A stretch of DNA of 41,808 nucleotides, from positions 25,076 through 66,883 of the forward strand of contig JAURDA010000005.1 in NCBI GenBank assembly GCA_030828165.1, given 5' to 3'. Source of the stretch: Candidatus Poseidonia sp. Its GTDB lineage: Archaea; Thermoplasmatota; Poseidoniia; Poseidoniales; Poseidoniaceae. A program made the position numbers and the translations under genes. Shown here in pieces: positions 34,861 through 41,808 of this stretch (positions are counted from its first letter, which is position 1; every line of letters starts with the position of its first letter). The notes under the pieces were generated by a model that was not told the DNA's origin, searched no databases, and saw only the letters and a program-made list of their open reading frames with translations.

Positions 34861-35622
34861 TTGGACGAAACGACCGGAAAATGGCTCGTTCTCGCCGGCA
34901 TGATGACGGTTTCCGTTGCTCTGCTGGTCGGCAGCCGTCACCAACCCTTTCCGGAGATCTCGAGGCGATTTGGTTGGGTGCTCTTCTCCGTCACCTCGCT
35001 GCTGGCTGTCGGTGAGCAAGCCCCCCGTCCCATGTCGCTGTCCTTCCTGCTGATGTTTGTGCTCGCCATCGGCTCCTTCGGTGTCCTCGCCGGCGTGCAC
35101 CACATGGTTCGCACGCGCCGTGACGTGTTCATCGCCCCCATGTCCGGCTTCCTGTTTTGCGTTGGCGCAGGGGGGTTGATGGTCCAAACATGGCCCGAAT
35201 TGACCACGTTTGAACAGTGGTCGGGTTTTGTCATGTTGGTGCTGCTCGGCGGCGGTCAGACGTGGCTGGTCTTCCGTGGCTTGCTTATCGGACGCTTGCC
35301 TTTAGCTTGGAGCCAAGCGGGCATGGTGGCGTTGCAGCGCGGGCAACTGGAAGGAGACCACGGGGCCATCTCGTGCTTTGAGCGCGGCTGGGATGCCGAC
35401 GAGGAACACCTCAATCCGATGGCCTATGTGGCGCTCCATCGCATTCACGCCTTCCTTGGCGATGAGCAAACGGCTCAGACGTGGCTCGAAGCCTTCGAGG
35501 ATGCAGGGGGTGAGGCGGCGGTTGCCTCGGCGTGGATCGGTGCCGTTGAACAGGCCTTGGGCGCCATGAACCGTCCATTTACTTCCCCAGTCGACAAGGA
35601 ATCGGTTACGGAAAGCGAGTAA
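34861..35622 (+). CDS. Multi-pass membrane protein with helical-repeat tail
   Basis: A 253-residue protein of unknown function. About five membrane helices occupy residues ~8-150 (for example WLVLAGMMTVSVALLVG, LSFLLMFVLAIGSFGVLAG, MSGFLFCVGAGGLMVQTW, VMLVLLGGGQTWLVFRG). The soluble tail ~155-253 is helical and resembles TPR-type pairs: AGMVALQRGQLEGDHGAISC, then LNPMAYVALHRIHAFLGDEQ and AQTWLEAFEDAGG. A TTG start is proposed at 34861 because a strong ribosome-binding site, AGGAGGGTGA, ends just 2 bases before it; the first ATG comes 13 codons later. It lies 41 bases after rlmH and may be cotranscribed. The tail probably mediates protein contacts. Confidence 0.75.
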   Translation: MDETTGKWLVLAGMMTVSVALLVGSRHQPFPEISRRFGWVLFSVTSLLAVGEQAPRPMSLSFLLMFVLAIGSFGVLAGVHHMVRTRRDVFIAPMSGFLFCVGAGGLMVQTWPELTTFEQWSGFVMLVLLGGGQTWLVFRGLLIGRLPLAWSQAGMVALQRGQLEGDHGAISCFERGWDADEEHLNPMAYVALHRIHAFLGDEQTAQTWLEAFEDAGGEAAVASAWIGAVEQALGAMNRPFTSPVDKESVTESE

Positions 35623-35666
35623 GGCTTCCGGAATCCGGGGAATTTGCGCACAACCAAAACGAGGAC

Positions 35667-35672
35667 TTATAT
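35667..35672 (+). promoter_or_regulatory. TATA box of the small membrane-protein gene
   Basis: TTATAT is centred 25.5 bases before the proposed GTG start at 35695, consistent with a leaderless transcript. It is the closest match to a classical archaeal TATA box in the window. Confidence 0.55.
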
Positions 35673-35694
35673 CCGTTCATGATGATGTAATAGC

Positions 35695-35976
35695 GTGGAA
35701 AACACACGAACGCCCGCAAAAGATTGGCCCCTTGGGAACATCCTATGGTTCGCCGTCCTCGTTTGGTTCTCATCCAGCCTTCTCTCTCAGTCCGCCTACA
35801 TGGCCGTCCACGGCTTGCCTTACGATGCGGTTTCGATGCTGAAATCGCTTGGCCCGGTGTACTACTTCGTGGTCTTGCTCGAACTCGGCATGTGGGTTGG
35901 CTTGGTCGCCGTGGGTTGGCGCAAACTTCGCCGTCCGCGGACAAACTCCCCCGCAACCCCCGCACTCCCTGCGTGA
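35695..35976 (+). CDS. Small two-helix membrane protein
   Basis: A 93-residue protein of unknown function with two predicted membrane helices (NILWFAVLVWFSSSLLSQSAYMA split here as ILWFAVLVWFSSSLL, ~15-32, and GPVYYFVVLLELGMWVGLVAVG, ~52-74). A basic tail KLRRPRT follows and predicts a cytoplasmic C-terminus. The GTG at 35695 is chosen because the TATA box at 35667 places transcription start on that codon and no Shine-Dalgarno sequence is present. There is no in-frame ATG until residue 42, inside the protein. No family was recognised. Confidence 0.65.
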   Translation: MENTRTPAKDWPLGNILWFAVLVWFSSSLLSQSAYMAVHGLPYDAVSMLKSLGPVYYFVVLLELGMWVGLVAVGWRKLRRPRTNSPATPALPA

Positions 35977-36004
35977 CTCGTGACGTCGGATGTTTGATTT
36001 TCGC

Positions 36005-36012
36005 CTAAAAAG
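36005..36012 (+). promoter_or_regulatory. Weak TATA-like box upstream of the DUF2203 gene
   Basis: CTAAAAAG lies about 42 bases before the GTG at 36051, so transcription would start some 15 bases ahead of the gene. A T-rich stretch just before it (35993-36001) could also terminate the preceding transcript. Both assignments are weak. Confidence 0.25.
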
Positions 36013-36050
36013 CGGTTTTCTTCATCGAGTACCTCCGATGAGTTGAAAGG

Positions 36051-36557
36051 GTGTCAAGTCAAGGGTTCCACGTGAGTTTCCCCCAAGACCAACCGTCCTT
36101 TTCGGGACTTCCCATGGAACTCGACGAGCTTTCGCCCGACGAAACCCTCCCCTATCCGCTGCCTGACGGTGCCGTGGTCGTGACCATCGAAGCCGCCCGT
36201 GCTTCGCTCAGCGAGGCCAGCAGCGTGCTGATGGTGCTTCAAGCGATGAGCGACGAAGCGCACGACGTCACCGATGAACTGGAAATGTTGCTCGACCGTT
36301 ACCCGATGACCCACCCCCACGTCATGGAGGTGGCTGAACATCTCGGTCAACTCGTCGCCCAGTGGCAAGCAAACGTCGCCCGGCTGGAGTCCGTGGGTGC
36401 TCGGATCGTCTCCATGGAACCCGGGCGCTTGGAATGGTACGGGGTTGTCGACCGGCGAATGGCTTTGTTTTCCTGGGCGGTTGGGGAAGAAGACATCGAG
36501 TGGTATTACCGAATGGAGGAAGGCTTTCCTTCCCGCAAACCCCTCATAGAGGCTTGA
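36051..36557 (+). CDS. DUF2203-like protein
   Basis: A 168-residue soluble protein resembling the DUF2203 family, whose function is unknown. The first conserved part is TIEAARASLSEASSVLMVLQ, the N-terminal helix with a tail of helices (ELEMLLDRYPMTHPHVMEV). The C-terminal signature is MEPGRLEWYGVVDRRMALFS, then WAVGEEDIEWYYRMEEGFPS and RKPL. It corresponds to the family pattern GLVDFPA-x-DGR-x-VYLCW-x-GE-x-E-x-x-WH-x-x-x-GF-x-R-x-P. The usual WH is WY here. The proposed start is GTG 36051; ATG 36114 would remove 21 poorly conserved residues. It precedes the cobalamin adenosyltransferase by 24 bases, so they may share a transcript. Confidence 0.7.
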   Translation: MSSQGFHVSFPQDQPSFSGLPMELDELSPDETLPYPLPDGAVVVTIEAARASLSEASSVLMVLQAMSDEAHDVTDELEMLLDRYPMTHPHVMEVAEHLGQLVAQWQANVARLESVGARIVSMEPGRLEWYGVVDRRMALFSWAVGEEDIEWYYRMEEGFPSRKPLIEA

Positions 36558-36561
36558 CCTC
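36549..36561 (+). repeat. Short inverted repeat upstream of the cobalamin adenosyltransferase gene
   Basis: GAGG-CTTGA-CCTC matches the core of the repeat at 10556-10570, with the identical loop. It spans the DUF2203 stop codon and ends 20 bases before the ATG at 36582. Confidence 0.3.
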
Positions 36562-36581
36562 GCAGGCCTTGAGGGGGACGC

Positions 36582-37277
36582 ATGGTTCGAATCAATCGCG
36601 TGTACACCGGTGGTGGCGATGGAGGCGAATCCTCCTTGGTTGACGGCTCACGTCGGTCAAAAGGTGACCCGAGGTTTGACGTGGTTGGGGTTTGCGACGA
36701 AGTCAACAGTTGGATTGGAACGGTCTTGATGGAATTGGAGCGCTTGCCCGAGCATGAAGACGGGGGCGACCGAACGGGGGCGAAGCGCGTTCAAAACGTC
36801 GCCTGCGAGGCCCTTTCACGGGTGCAAAACGAATTGTTTGACCTCGGAGCCGAGTTGGCCTGTCCGCCGGCAACCCTTCCCGAATACATGGTGCTTCTCT
36901 CCGAGGCCCAAACCGATGTCTTGGTGGCCGAGATGGACGCTTGGTTGGAGGACCTTCCCGAATTGACGAGTTTCATTCTCCCGACCGGTTCGCCCCCGGT
37001 CGCCTTTCTTCACCTTGCGCGAACGGTGACCCGCCGTCTGGAGCGGGGCGCTGTCCAACTCGGAGAACACGAGGGCGAAGGAGCGGTGCGTCCGGGGGTG
37101 CTCGTGTACCTGAACCGGCTGTCTGACTGGCTCTTTGTCCTCGGTCGCTGGGTCGGGCACATGCTGAACGAAGACGAGACGCTTTGGGTGCCTTTGGGGA
37201 AGCGACCCGCTGAACGAGGCGTGGCTCATCGCGTGGCCCAAATTCGCTCCAACGACGATGACTTTTCCACGCTTTGA
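36582..37277 (+). CDS. Corrinoid adenosyltransferase, PduO/MMAB type
   Basis: ATP:cob(I)alamin adenosyltransferase, making adenosylcobalamin. The N-terminal ATP-binding signature is VYTGGGDGGESSLVDGSRRS followed by a lysine and aspartate (KGDPRF), and then GVCDEVNSWIG. The C-terminal helices contain LARTVTRRLERGAV and YLNRLSDWLFVLGRW, which form the trimer-interface active site in PduO and human MMAB. The length of 231 residues is slightly above the usual ~190. No other cobalamin or methylmalonyl-CoA gene is nearby, so the consumer enzyme is unknown; methylmalonyl-CoA mutase or a class II ribonucleotide reductase are common ones. The start has a GAGGGGG ribosome-binding site 5 bases upstream. 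It abuts, end to end, the Nudix gene on the other strand. Confidence 0.92.
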   Translation: MVRINRVYTGGGDGGESSLVDGSRRSKGDPRFDVVGVCDEVNSWIGTVLMELERLPEHEDGGDRTGAKRVQNVACEALSRVQNELFDLGAELACPPATLPEYMVLLSEAQTDVLVAEMDAWLEDLPELTSFILPTGSPPVAFLHLARTVTRRLERGAVQLGEHEGEGAVRPGVLVYLNRLSDWLFVLGRWVGHMLNEDETLWVPLGKRPAERGVAHRVAQIRSNDDDFSTL

Positions 37278-37688
37278 TCATTGTCGGCCGTGGAGTTGCG
37301 CAAAGCGGTGGGCTTGCTCAACCACGGCTCGGGTCTCGTCGTGGGTGATGGTGTCCAGCGCTTGTTCCCAGTCCAGCCACAGGTAACCGCGATGTTCGTG
37401 GGAGAGCGTAACGCTGAGTTCTTCGGTTTCGGCATAGTACCAGTAGACCTCCTTCGTTTGACGCTTCCCTTTGTGGCGGAACGTGTACTCGGTGCGCTCC
37501 TCAAATCCCTCGATGATGGTCACGTCGCGTATGCCGGTTTCTTCGGCCAGTTCGCGCAGCATCGTTTCGTGCCGGTTCGCATCGTCGGCCTCCACGTGCC
37601 CTTTTGGAAGGTCCCAGTGACCTTGCGGGTATTGAAGCAACAGGATGGCCCCGTAGTTCACCAACACCACGCCGCATGAGGTCTCCAT
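37278..37688 (-). CDS. Nudix hydrolase, Ap4A hydrolase-like
   Basis: A 136-residue Nudix enzyme, probably bis(5'-nucleosyl)-tetraphosphatase-like. The N-terminus SCGVVLVNYGAILLLQ and WDLPKGHVEADD match the Ap4A hydrolase group. The Nudix box continues as HETMLRELAEETGI, with the catalytic REL-x-EE-x-G intact. The box has one extra residue after GHVEADD relative to GX5EX7REUXEEXGU, and Asp replaces the first Glu. The C-terminal VYWYYAETEE and HEHRGYLWLDWEQAL are typical of NUDT2-like proteins. It would remove dinucleoside polyphosphates made by aminoacyl-tRNA synthetases. The ATG at 37688 faces the DHH gene divergently. Its stop is adjacent to that of the adenosyltransferase gene. Confidence 0.88.
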   Translation of the reverse strand: METSCGVVLVNYGAILLLQYPQGHWDLPKGHVEADDANRHETMLRELAEETGIRDVTIIEGFEERTEYTFRHKGKRQTKEVYWYYAETEELSVTLSHEHRGYLWLDWEQALDTITHDETRAVVEQAHRFAQLHGRQ

Positions 37689-37774
37689 GATGGCAAGCCC
37701 ATCGGTTCTCGTTGATGGTCGTAACGGCGAGCCTTCACCGAACCTTCATGGATGGCCGTTCGTGGAAGAGAAGC

Positions 37775-38764
37775 ATGCCTGTGCGACCGTTAAAGGAGGG
37801 CGAGGTCCCCTTTTACAACCGCATCTTGGCCGATTCGGACATGGACGGCTTGTTTGGGGCTGCCGTGCTCAAGGCGTACCGGCCTGAAGCCGAGGTCCAC
37901 TTCACCCATGCCGCCGCCATGCGCTCGGGCATCGTGGACGAACTCGTTGACCGGAAAACGGCGTTGGTTGACCTCCCGTTTCACCCCGAGTGCGGATGGT
38001 ACGTCGACCATCACATGACCAACCGCCCCGACGACGAGGAGGCAACGGCCTTTGCAGCGTCCGGCGGGACGCAACATTGGGAAGCGACCCCGTCCGCTGC
38101 GCGGTTGGCGTACGACCTGTTGGTGGACATCACCGAGATGGACCATTTGACCGACATGATGCCGGTGGTTGACGCCCTTGATTCGGGCGGCATTTCCAAG
38201 GAGGCGTTCCTTGAGGACGGACCTTTGCTTCAAGTCGCCCGAACGTGCACGTCAAGGGACCCAGAATACATGCGCCATCTGGTCGGTCTGCTCACTTCGG
38301 GGGCCACGTACGAGGTGCTGATCAGCGACCCTCGCGTTCAGGAGCGCCGCCGTTCCGTCGTTGAGGAACGAAGCGTGGCGCTCGATCACGTCGCCACCAA
38401 CACCACCATCGTCGACCGCTTGGCCGTTTGCCGATTTGATGAGACGCCGTTGCGGTCAAACGGTTACTTGGTCACGGCGTGGGCCGGCAGCGATGCCGAT
38501 GCTTGTTGCATCGTTCACGGGTACGCCGACGGACGGCTTGAGGACCCCCACCGGCCTCCCCTTTCAGCGAGCTTTTACGCCAATTCCTTCCTTCCAAACG
38601 GGCAAGGGCGCTACGACCTCTCTCGGCTTGCCACGGCGCTTGACCCAACCGGAGGCGGTCACGCCAACGCTTGTGGATGTCGGATTCAACCGCCCGGTTT
38701 GGACGCTAATCTGAACCATTGGTTGGCAATGTGGGCAAACCGTGAGGATGTTCTTCGCCGGTGA
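37775..38764 (+). CDS. DHH-family phosphoesterase
   Basis: A DHH/DHHA1 phosphoesterase, probably acting on a nucleotide or short oligonucleotide. Motif I is RILADSDMDGLFG, where the usual first metal ligand His appears to be Asp. Motif II is ALVDLPF, and motif III is YVDHHMTN, the DHH triad itself. The C-terminal DHHA1 substrate loop is PTGGGHANACGCR. About 329 residues from ATG 37775, which has GGAAGAG a few bases upstream; in-frame ATGs at 37748 and 37712 are alternatives. The domain order and size resemble archaeal RecJ-like/NrnA-like and c-di-AMP phosphodiesterase-related proteins. The specific substrate cannot be told from sequence. It is divergent from the Nudix gene. Confidence 0.87.
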   Translation: MPVRPLKEGEVPFYNRILADSDMDGLFGAAVLKAYRPEAEVHFTHAAAMRSGIVDELVDRKTALVDLPFHPECGWYVDHHMTNRPDDEEATAFAASGGTQHWEATPSAARLAYDLLVDITEMDHLTDMMPVVDALDSGGISKEAFLEDGPLLQVARTCTSRDPEYMRHLVGLLTSGATYEVLISDPRVQERRRSVVEERSVALDHVATNTTIVDRLAVCRFDETPLRSNGYLVTAWAGSDADACCIVHGYADGRLEDPHRPPLSASFYANSFLPNGQGRYDLSRLATALDPTGGGHANACGCRIQPPGLDANLNHWLAMWANREDVLRR

Positions 38765-38768
38765 AGAC

Positions 38769-38999
38769 TCAGAATTTTCGCATGGCGGTGGTGTTGGTTG
38801 AGTTCTCGATGTCCGCCTCTTCCTGGACCTCTTCAACGGGGGCCTCTTCAGGCGTGGCGTCCCGAAGGCGCTTCACGGTGGCCTTGAGGACATCGAACTC
38901 GATTTCCAAGTCCTCAAGCGCATCTCGCGTAGCCTCAATGTGCTTTTCAACACGCTTCATGACCTTCTCGACTTTCCGAACCGTACGGTCTCGCGCCAT
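38769..38999 (-). CDS. Small coiled-coil protein
   Basis: A 76-residue, highly charged protein without a recognised family. Residues ~5-50 form a heptad-like helix (TVRKVEKVMKRVEKHIEATR and ALEDLEIEFDVLKATVKRLR), predicting a coiled coil. The acidic tail has EEAPVEEVQEEADI and ends in TNTTAMRKF. The ATG at 38999 is supported by a TATA-like box 26.5 bases upstream, so the gene seems to have its own promoter. It could be an oligomerisation adaptor. Its acidic Glu/Ala/Pro tail resembles in style that of the larger coiled-coil protein at 10581, but I see no evidence they are homologous. Its stop is 4 bases from the convergent DHH gene end. Confidence 0.65.
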   Translation of the reverse strand: MARDRTVRKVEKVMKRVEKHIEATRDALEDLEIEFDVLKATVKRLRDATPEEAPVEEVQEEADIENSTNTTAMRKF

Positions 39000-39021
39000 G
39001 GTTCTCGGGCGGTCGGTGATG

Positions 39022-39029
39022 TTTTGAAC
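39022..39029 (-). promoter_or_regulatory. Candidate TATA box of the small coiled-coil gene
   Basis: On the reverse strand this reads GTTCAAAA, centred 26.5 bases before the ATG at 38999. It lies in the 51-base spacer after the transporter gene stop. Confidence 0.45.
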
Positions 39030-39050
39030 GTTCTGTCAGCGGTTGAGGCG

Positions 39051-41396
39051 TTATTCCTGTTCGTTGCCCTCGTCGTTTGAGGCTTGCAGTGCTGGTTGGG
39101 CGTGGGCTTTGTTTCCGCTCAAAAACGAGGGCGCCCACCAGTTCCATTTGCCCATGAGGCGCATCGTCGAGGGCACCACCAGGGCTCGAACCAGGGTTGC
39201 ATCAACCAGAATCGCCAGGGCGAGGCCAAGGCCGATCTGTTTCAAAATGATCACCGAAGAAAGACCAAACGCACTAAACACGACGACCATGATGGCGGCT
39301 GCACCGGTGATGAGGCCACCGGTTTTCTGAAGGCCGTTGGCGACGGCAAGGGTGTTGTCGCCGGTACGTTCCCATTCCTCATGGATGCGGGAAAGCATCA
39401 GCACTTCGTAATCCATCGAGAGTCCAAAGACGATGCAGAACATGATGACGGGATTTCCCGAGTCGATGGGTTGGGCCGTGAAATTGAGCAGGGATTCGCC
39501 GTAGCCCCACTGGAACACCCAAACCAACATGCCGAAGGAGGCCGAAATCGAGAGGATGTTCATGGCGATGGCTTTGATCGGAATAACGACCGATTTGACC
39601 TGAACAAAAATCAACATCATCGTGGCGATGAGGATGAAGGCCAAGGCTCGGGGGAGGTTGTCGGCGATGGCGTCCAAATTGTCGGCGTTGTAAGCAGCGA
39701 AACCGGCGACGAGCAACCGGTCGTTTTCACCGGTCAACTCGTCCAAAAACGCGTCCCGTTCATCCCGGATGTCCTCCACCGTTTCACGGGAATCAACGCT
39801 GGTTTGCGCTCCGACCAGTTGCACCGACATCAGGGTTGCGTCTTCGCCCACAAAGGCGGCTCGAAGGCTCTCCCGCATCGCCGCTTGTTCGCCAAGCGCT
39901 TCGGCACTCGCTGACCAATACCCGACGACTTCATCGGCGGTCATGGTCGCCATTGGAAGGCCCACGCCGATGCCCCCGGAGACCCGACTGTCGTTGAGCA
40001 GTTGGGTAAGGTACGCATGCTGGGCGCGCAGGTTGGCCTCCGAAAGCGGGTCCTCGCCGTCCATGTCCACGACGAGGAAGATGGAGTTCGCCGATTGGTC
40101 GGGCCACTGTTCGTCGATGAGTTCCATGCCGAGACGGGATTCATCGTCGGGGGGTAGCGCCTTCCACGACGAGAGGGAAAATTCGGCGTAGGCAAAGGGC
40201 AGTCCCGCACCGACCAACAAAATCAGCGTGGGAATCAGAACCGTCCAAGGCCGGTCCATCACCCGCTTGGCGATGCGAGCCCACACACCGTCGTCCTTGG
40301 CCCGCATGTCCAGAGCAAAGGGAACACGACCGCTGTTGACGCGAGGTCCAAGCCAAGCCATCACGGCGGGCAACACCACGGTGGAGTAGACCATGGCGAT
40401 GGACACGGCCATCGTCCCTCCGATGCCGAGGGAGGGCAAGGAGGTGTTTTGGAAAAACAGCATTCCCATCAAGCCGATGGCGACGGTGATGCCGGAGTAG
40501 AAGACGGCCTTGCCGGCCGTGGCGCAACTCATCGCCGTGGCCGTTCGAACGTCGTGGCCTCGGTCAAGTTCCTCCCGAAATCGGTTCACCAAGAAAAGAG
40601 AATAATCGATGGAAACACCGATGCCGATGAGGGAGATGATGTTGGTTGCATAGACCGTGACGTCGGTGACGTTCGACAGCCACACGGTCATGCCGATGGC
40701 GGCGAGCACCGTTCCAACGCCAACACCAACGGGAAGCAGCGCAGCGACGATCGACCCGAAGACCATGCCAAGAATGAGCAGGGAAAGGGGTCCGGAAATC
40801 AGTTCGGCCTTGATGAGGTCGTTTTTGATACGGTCATCAAAGGTCCAATCGATGAAAATACCGTCCGTCATCCACCCTTCAAAGTCGCCCCCGATGCTGA
40901 CCGTATCGTGGAGTTCGCCCATGATGGCTTTGGCCTCCTTGCGGTCGGTTGACATCCGAACGGTGTTGATGGCGTACGTCCCCTCCTCGTCGCTTGCGAC
41001 GACATCGTCCCGGTCGACGTCGCTTGCCTCCCATGAATATTCAACGGTCACGTCGGGGTGTTCGGCAAAGGAAGACAGCGCTTCGATAACCGCCGTTTGC
41101 CACGCTTCGCTGCTGTCGTTGAGCGAAGGGTGATGGACGACGTAGCGGAAGCTTTGGCCGCTGTCATCGCCGTCGCTGGCGAAGCGCTCCGAAATCAAAC
41201 GTCCAGCGTTCACGGATTCAACATCGTCTTCGCCAAAACCTTCCGCCCAATCCGCTCCAATGGTCCACAAACCCGCCATCAGAACGCAGGAGATCAAACC
41301 AAGAACCATGACGGTTTTTTGATGGTCGTGAATGAACAAACCCATTTTGTAGAAAGCGCGGTCTTTCAAAACGGCGGGGTCCGTCGCACCTTCCAT
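39051..41396 (-). CDS. MMPL/RND-superfamily transporter
   Basis: A polytopic exporter-like protein of about 781 residues in two halves. Each half has one membrane helix, an extracellular domain of ~150-200 residues, then five or six helices. In the first half IGIGVSIDYSLFLVNRFREE is the hallmark MMPL/RND helix 4 motif with its conserved Asp-Tyr. The second half has the matching IVFGLSMDYEVLMLSRIHEE. Such proteins use proton motive force to move lipids, hydrophobic compounds or metabolites across the membrane. The tail after the last helix is short (GNKAHAQPALQ). ATG 41396 is chosen over the in-frame TTG 41426 because a TATA-like box lies 26.5 bases before it. No partner adaptor or outer-membrane gene is nearby, as expected for a cell with one membrane. 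Confidence 0.9.
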   Translation of the reverse strand: MEGATDPAVLKDRAFYKMGLFIHDHQKTVMVLGLISCVLMAGLWTIGADWAEGFGEDDVESVNAGRLISERFASDGDDSGQSFRYVVHHPSLNDSSEAWQTAVIEALSSFAEHPDVTVEYSWEASDVDRDDVVASDEEGTYAINTVRMSTDRKEAKAIMGELHDTVSIGGDFEGWMTDGIFIDWTFDDRIKNDLIKAELISGPLSLLILGMVFGSIVAALLPVGVGVGTVLAAIGMTVWLSNVTDVTVYATNIISLIGIGVSIDYSLFLVNRFREELDRGHDVRTATAMSCATAGKAVFYSGITVAIGLMGMLFFQNTSLPSLGIGGTMAVSIAMVYSTVVLPAVMAWLGPRVNSGRVPFALDMRAKDDGVWARIAKRVMDRPWTVLIPTLILLVGAGLPFAYAEFSLSSWKALPPDDESRLGMELIDEQWPDQSANSIFLVVDMDGEDPLSEANLRAQHAYLTQLLNDSRVSGGIGVGLPMATMTADEVVGYWSASAEALGEQAAMRESLRAAFVGEDATLMSVQLVGAQTSVDSRETVEDIRDERDAFLDELTGENDRLLVAGFAAYNADNLDAIADNLPRALAFILIATMMLIFVQVKSVVIPIKAIAMNILSISASFGMLVWVFQWGYGESLLNFTAQPIDSGNPVIMFCIVFGLSMDYEVLMLSRIHEEWERTGDNTLAVANGLQKTGGLITGAAAIMVVVFSAFGLSSVIILKQIGLGLALAILVDATLVRALVVPSTMRLMGKWNWWAPSFLSGNKAHAQPALQASNDEGNEQE

Positions 41397-41418
41397 GATT
41401 GGTTCGGCAAAAAAGGTG

Positions 41419-41426
41419 TATTTCAA
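41419..41426 (-). promoter_or_regulatory. Candidate TATA box of the transporter gene
   Basis: On the reverse strand it reads TTGAAATA, centred 26.5 bases before the ATG at 41396. It mirrors the box before the giant surface-protein gene in sequence and distance. Confidence 0.5.
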
Positions 41427-41510
41427 TCAGCGTTTCATTTGCCCAAAGCCTCCACCGTATCGGGCGTGAAGTGAGGCATCTTGATGAACCGAATGGAGGG
41501 CTCTTCGTTC

Positions 41511-41560
41511 ATGAATCTCAAAGACCACATTCGCAGCATTCCTGACTTTCCCGTCGAAGG
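41511..41560 (+). pseudogene. 5' fragment of an adenine phosphoribosyltransferase gene
   Basis: Starting at ATG 41511 the translation is MNLKDHIRSIPDFPVEG, which matches the highly conserved N-terminus of adenine phosphoribosyltransferase (Apt). Homology stops after about 17 codons. The frame then runs into the antisense of the gene ending at 41570, with no GILFRDIT-type continuation and no PRPP-binding motif. GGAGGGC lies about 9 bases upstream of the ATG, like a genuine gene start. Either the gene was truncated by a rearrangement, or the sequence is joined wrongly here. A chance match is possible but unlikely given the IRSIPDFP core. Confidence 0.6.
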
Positions 41561-41569
41561 AACCCTGCA

Positions 41570-41808
41570 TCAGGCTTCTTCGTCGATGTTGAGTTTCTCA
41601 CGGACGGCTTTCTCAAGTTCCATGGCTTTTTCCGGAGTGATGCCCAATTCCGTGGCGCTTGAGGTCAACAACGTTCGCTCCAAGTCGGTGATGATGCCGT
41701 CGTCGTACGCTGAATGCAAGAGCCGTTCGTACATGTTTTGATTGATGACATCTGAATCGACCATATCGGCTTCAATGATGCGGGAAGCAATGATTTCGAG
41801 CGGAATCA
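41570..41808 (-). CDS. C-terminal part of an unknown protein, cut by the window edge
   Basis: The reading frame is open to the window edge, about 15 codons upstream of the first visible ATG (41764). The residues before that ATG (PLEIIASRIIEAD) look coding, so this is probably the end of a longer protein. The visible ~78 residues are helical: NMYERLLHSAYDDGIITDLE, then RTLLTSSATELGITPEKAME and KAVREKLNIDEEA. The pattern resembles a short EF-hand-less helical or SHOCT/TerB-like domain (DGIITDLERTLLTSSATELG), but I do not recognise the family with confidence. It ends within about 10 bases of the apt fragment. Confidence 0.6.
   Translation of the reverse strand, partial: IPLEIIASRIIEADMVDSDVINQNMYERLLHSAYDDGIITDLERTLLTSSATELGITPEKAMELEKAVREKLNIDEEA

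Overview
The window looks like a piece of chromosome from a planktonic marine euryarchaeon, most likely Marine Group II (Poseidoniales). This is inferred from gene content: an archaeosine-type radical SAM enzyme, an archaeal YchF-type GTPase, a small archaetidyl/phosphatidylserine decarboxylase, a very large secreted beta-propeller protein and several membrane-anchored extracellular proteins. The DNA is GC-rich and densely coding, with 28 complete genes, one gene cut by the right edge and one broken gene fragment. No tRNA, rRNA, insertion sequence or CRISPR array was seen. No gene-free stretch exceeds about 200 bases; the largest gaps are the divergent region at 29902-30092 and roughly 70-110 base spacers at 10481-10580, 14490-14595, 34308-34384, 35623-35694, 35977-36050 and 37689-37774.

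Left part (1-9500): two overlapping genes encode an AddB-like and an AddA-like helicase-nuclease, a bacterial-type double-strand-break processing machine in an apparent archaeon. A SAM methyltransferase is convergent with them. Next (9518-14489) come a prolyl iminopeptidase and a forward series: a coiled-coil protein, a phospholipid decarboxylase, a membrane-anchored alpha/beta hydrolase and the archaeosine radical SAM enzyme. At 14490-16868 a small membrane protein and a 661-residue polytopic protein follow a promoter-like region with a perfect palindrome. The large protein aligns by eye with cbb3 oxidase subunit I (CcoN), but every heme and copper ligand position is substituted and two EF-hands are added. 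I regard this as the most novel item. A YchF-type GTPase follows.

Middle (18174-29901, reverse strand): the giant propeller/fibronectin-type surface protein, then pabC, a fused pabB-pabA, and a zinc-ribbon membrane protein. The pab genes would make 4-aminobenzoate for folate. Divergent from this block is a malic enzyme carrying a phosphotransacetylase-like domain.

Right part (32399-41808): a reverse set of three genes (small protein, GST/PGES2-like thioredoxin-fold protein, degenerate sulfatase-modifying-factor-like membrane protein), then forward rlmH, two membrane proteins, a DUF2203 protein and a cobalamin adenosyltransferase. A Nudix hydrolase, a DHH phosphoesterase, a small coiled-coil protein and an MMPL/RND exporter follow. 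Near the edge, the first codons of an adenine phosphoribosyltransferase gene stop abruptly beside an unrelated gene end, which suggests a rearrangement or an assembly join.

Six genes have an A/T-rich box centred 25.5-26.5 bases before the proposed start codon, as expected for leaderless archaeal transcripts. Several others have a GGTG-type Shine-Dalgarno sequence. All family names come from reading motifs; no database search was run.
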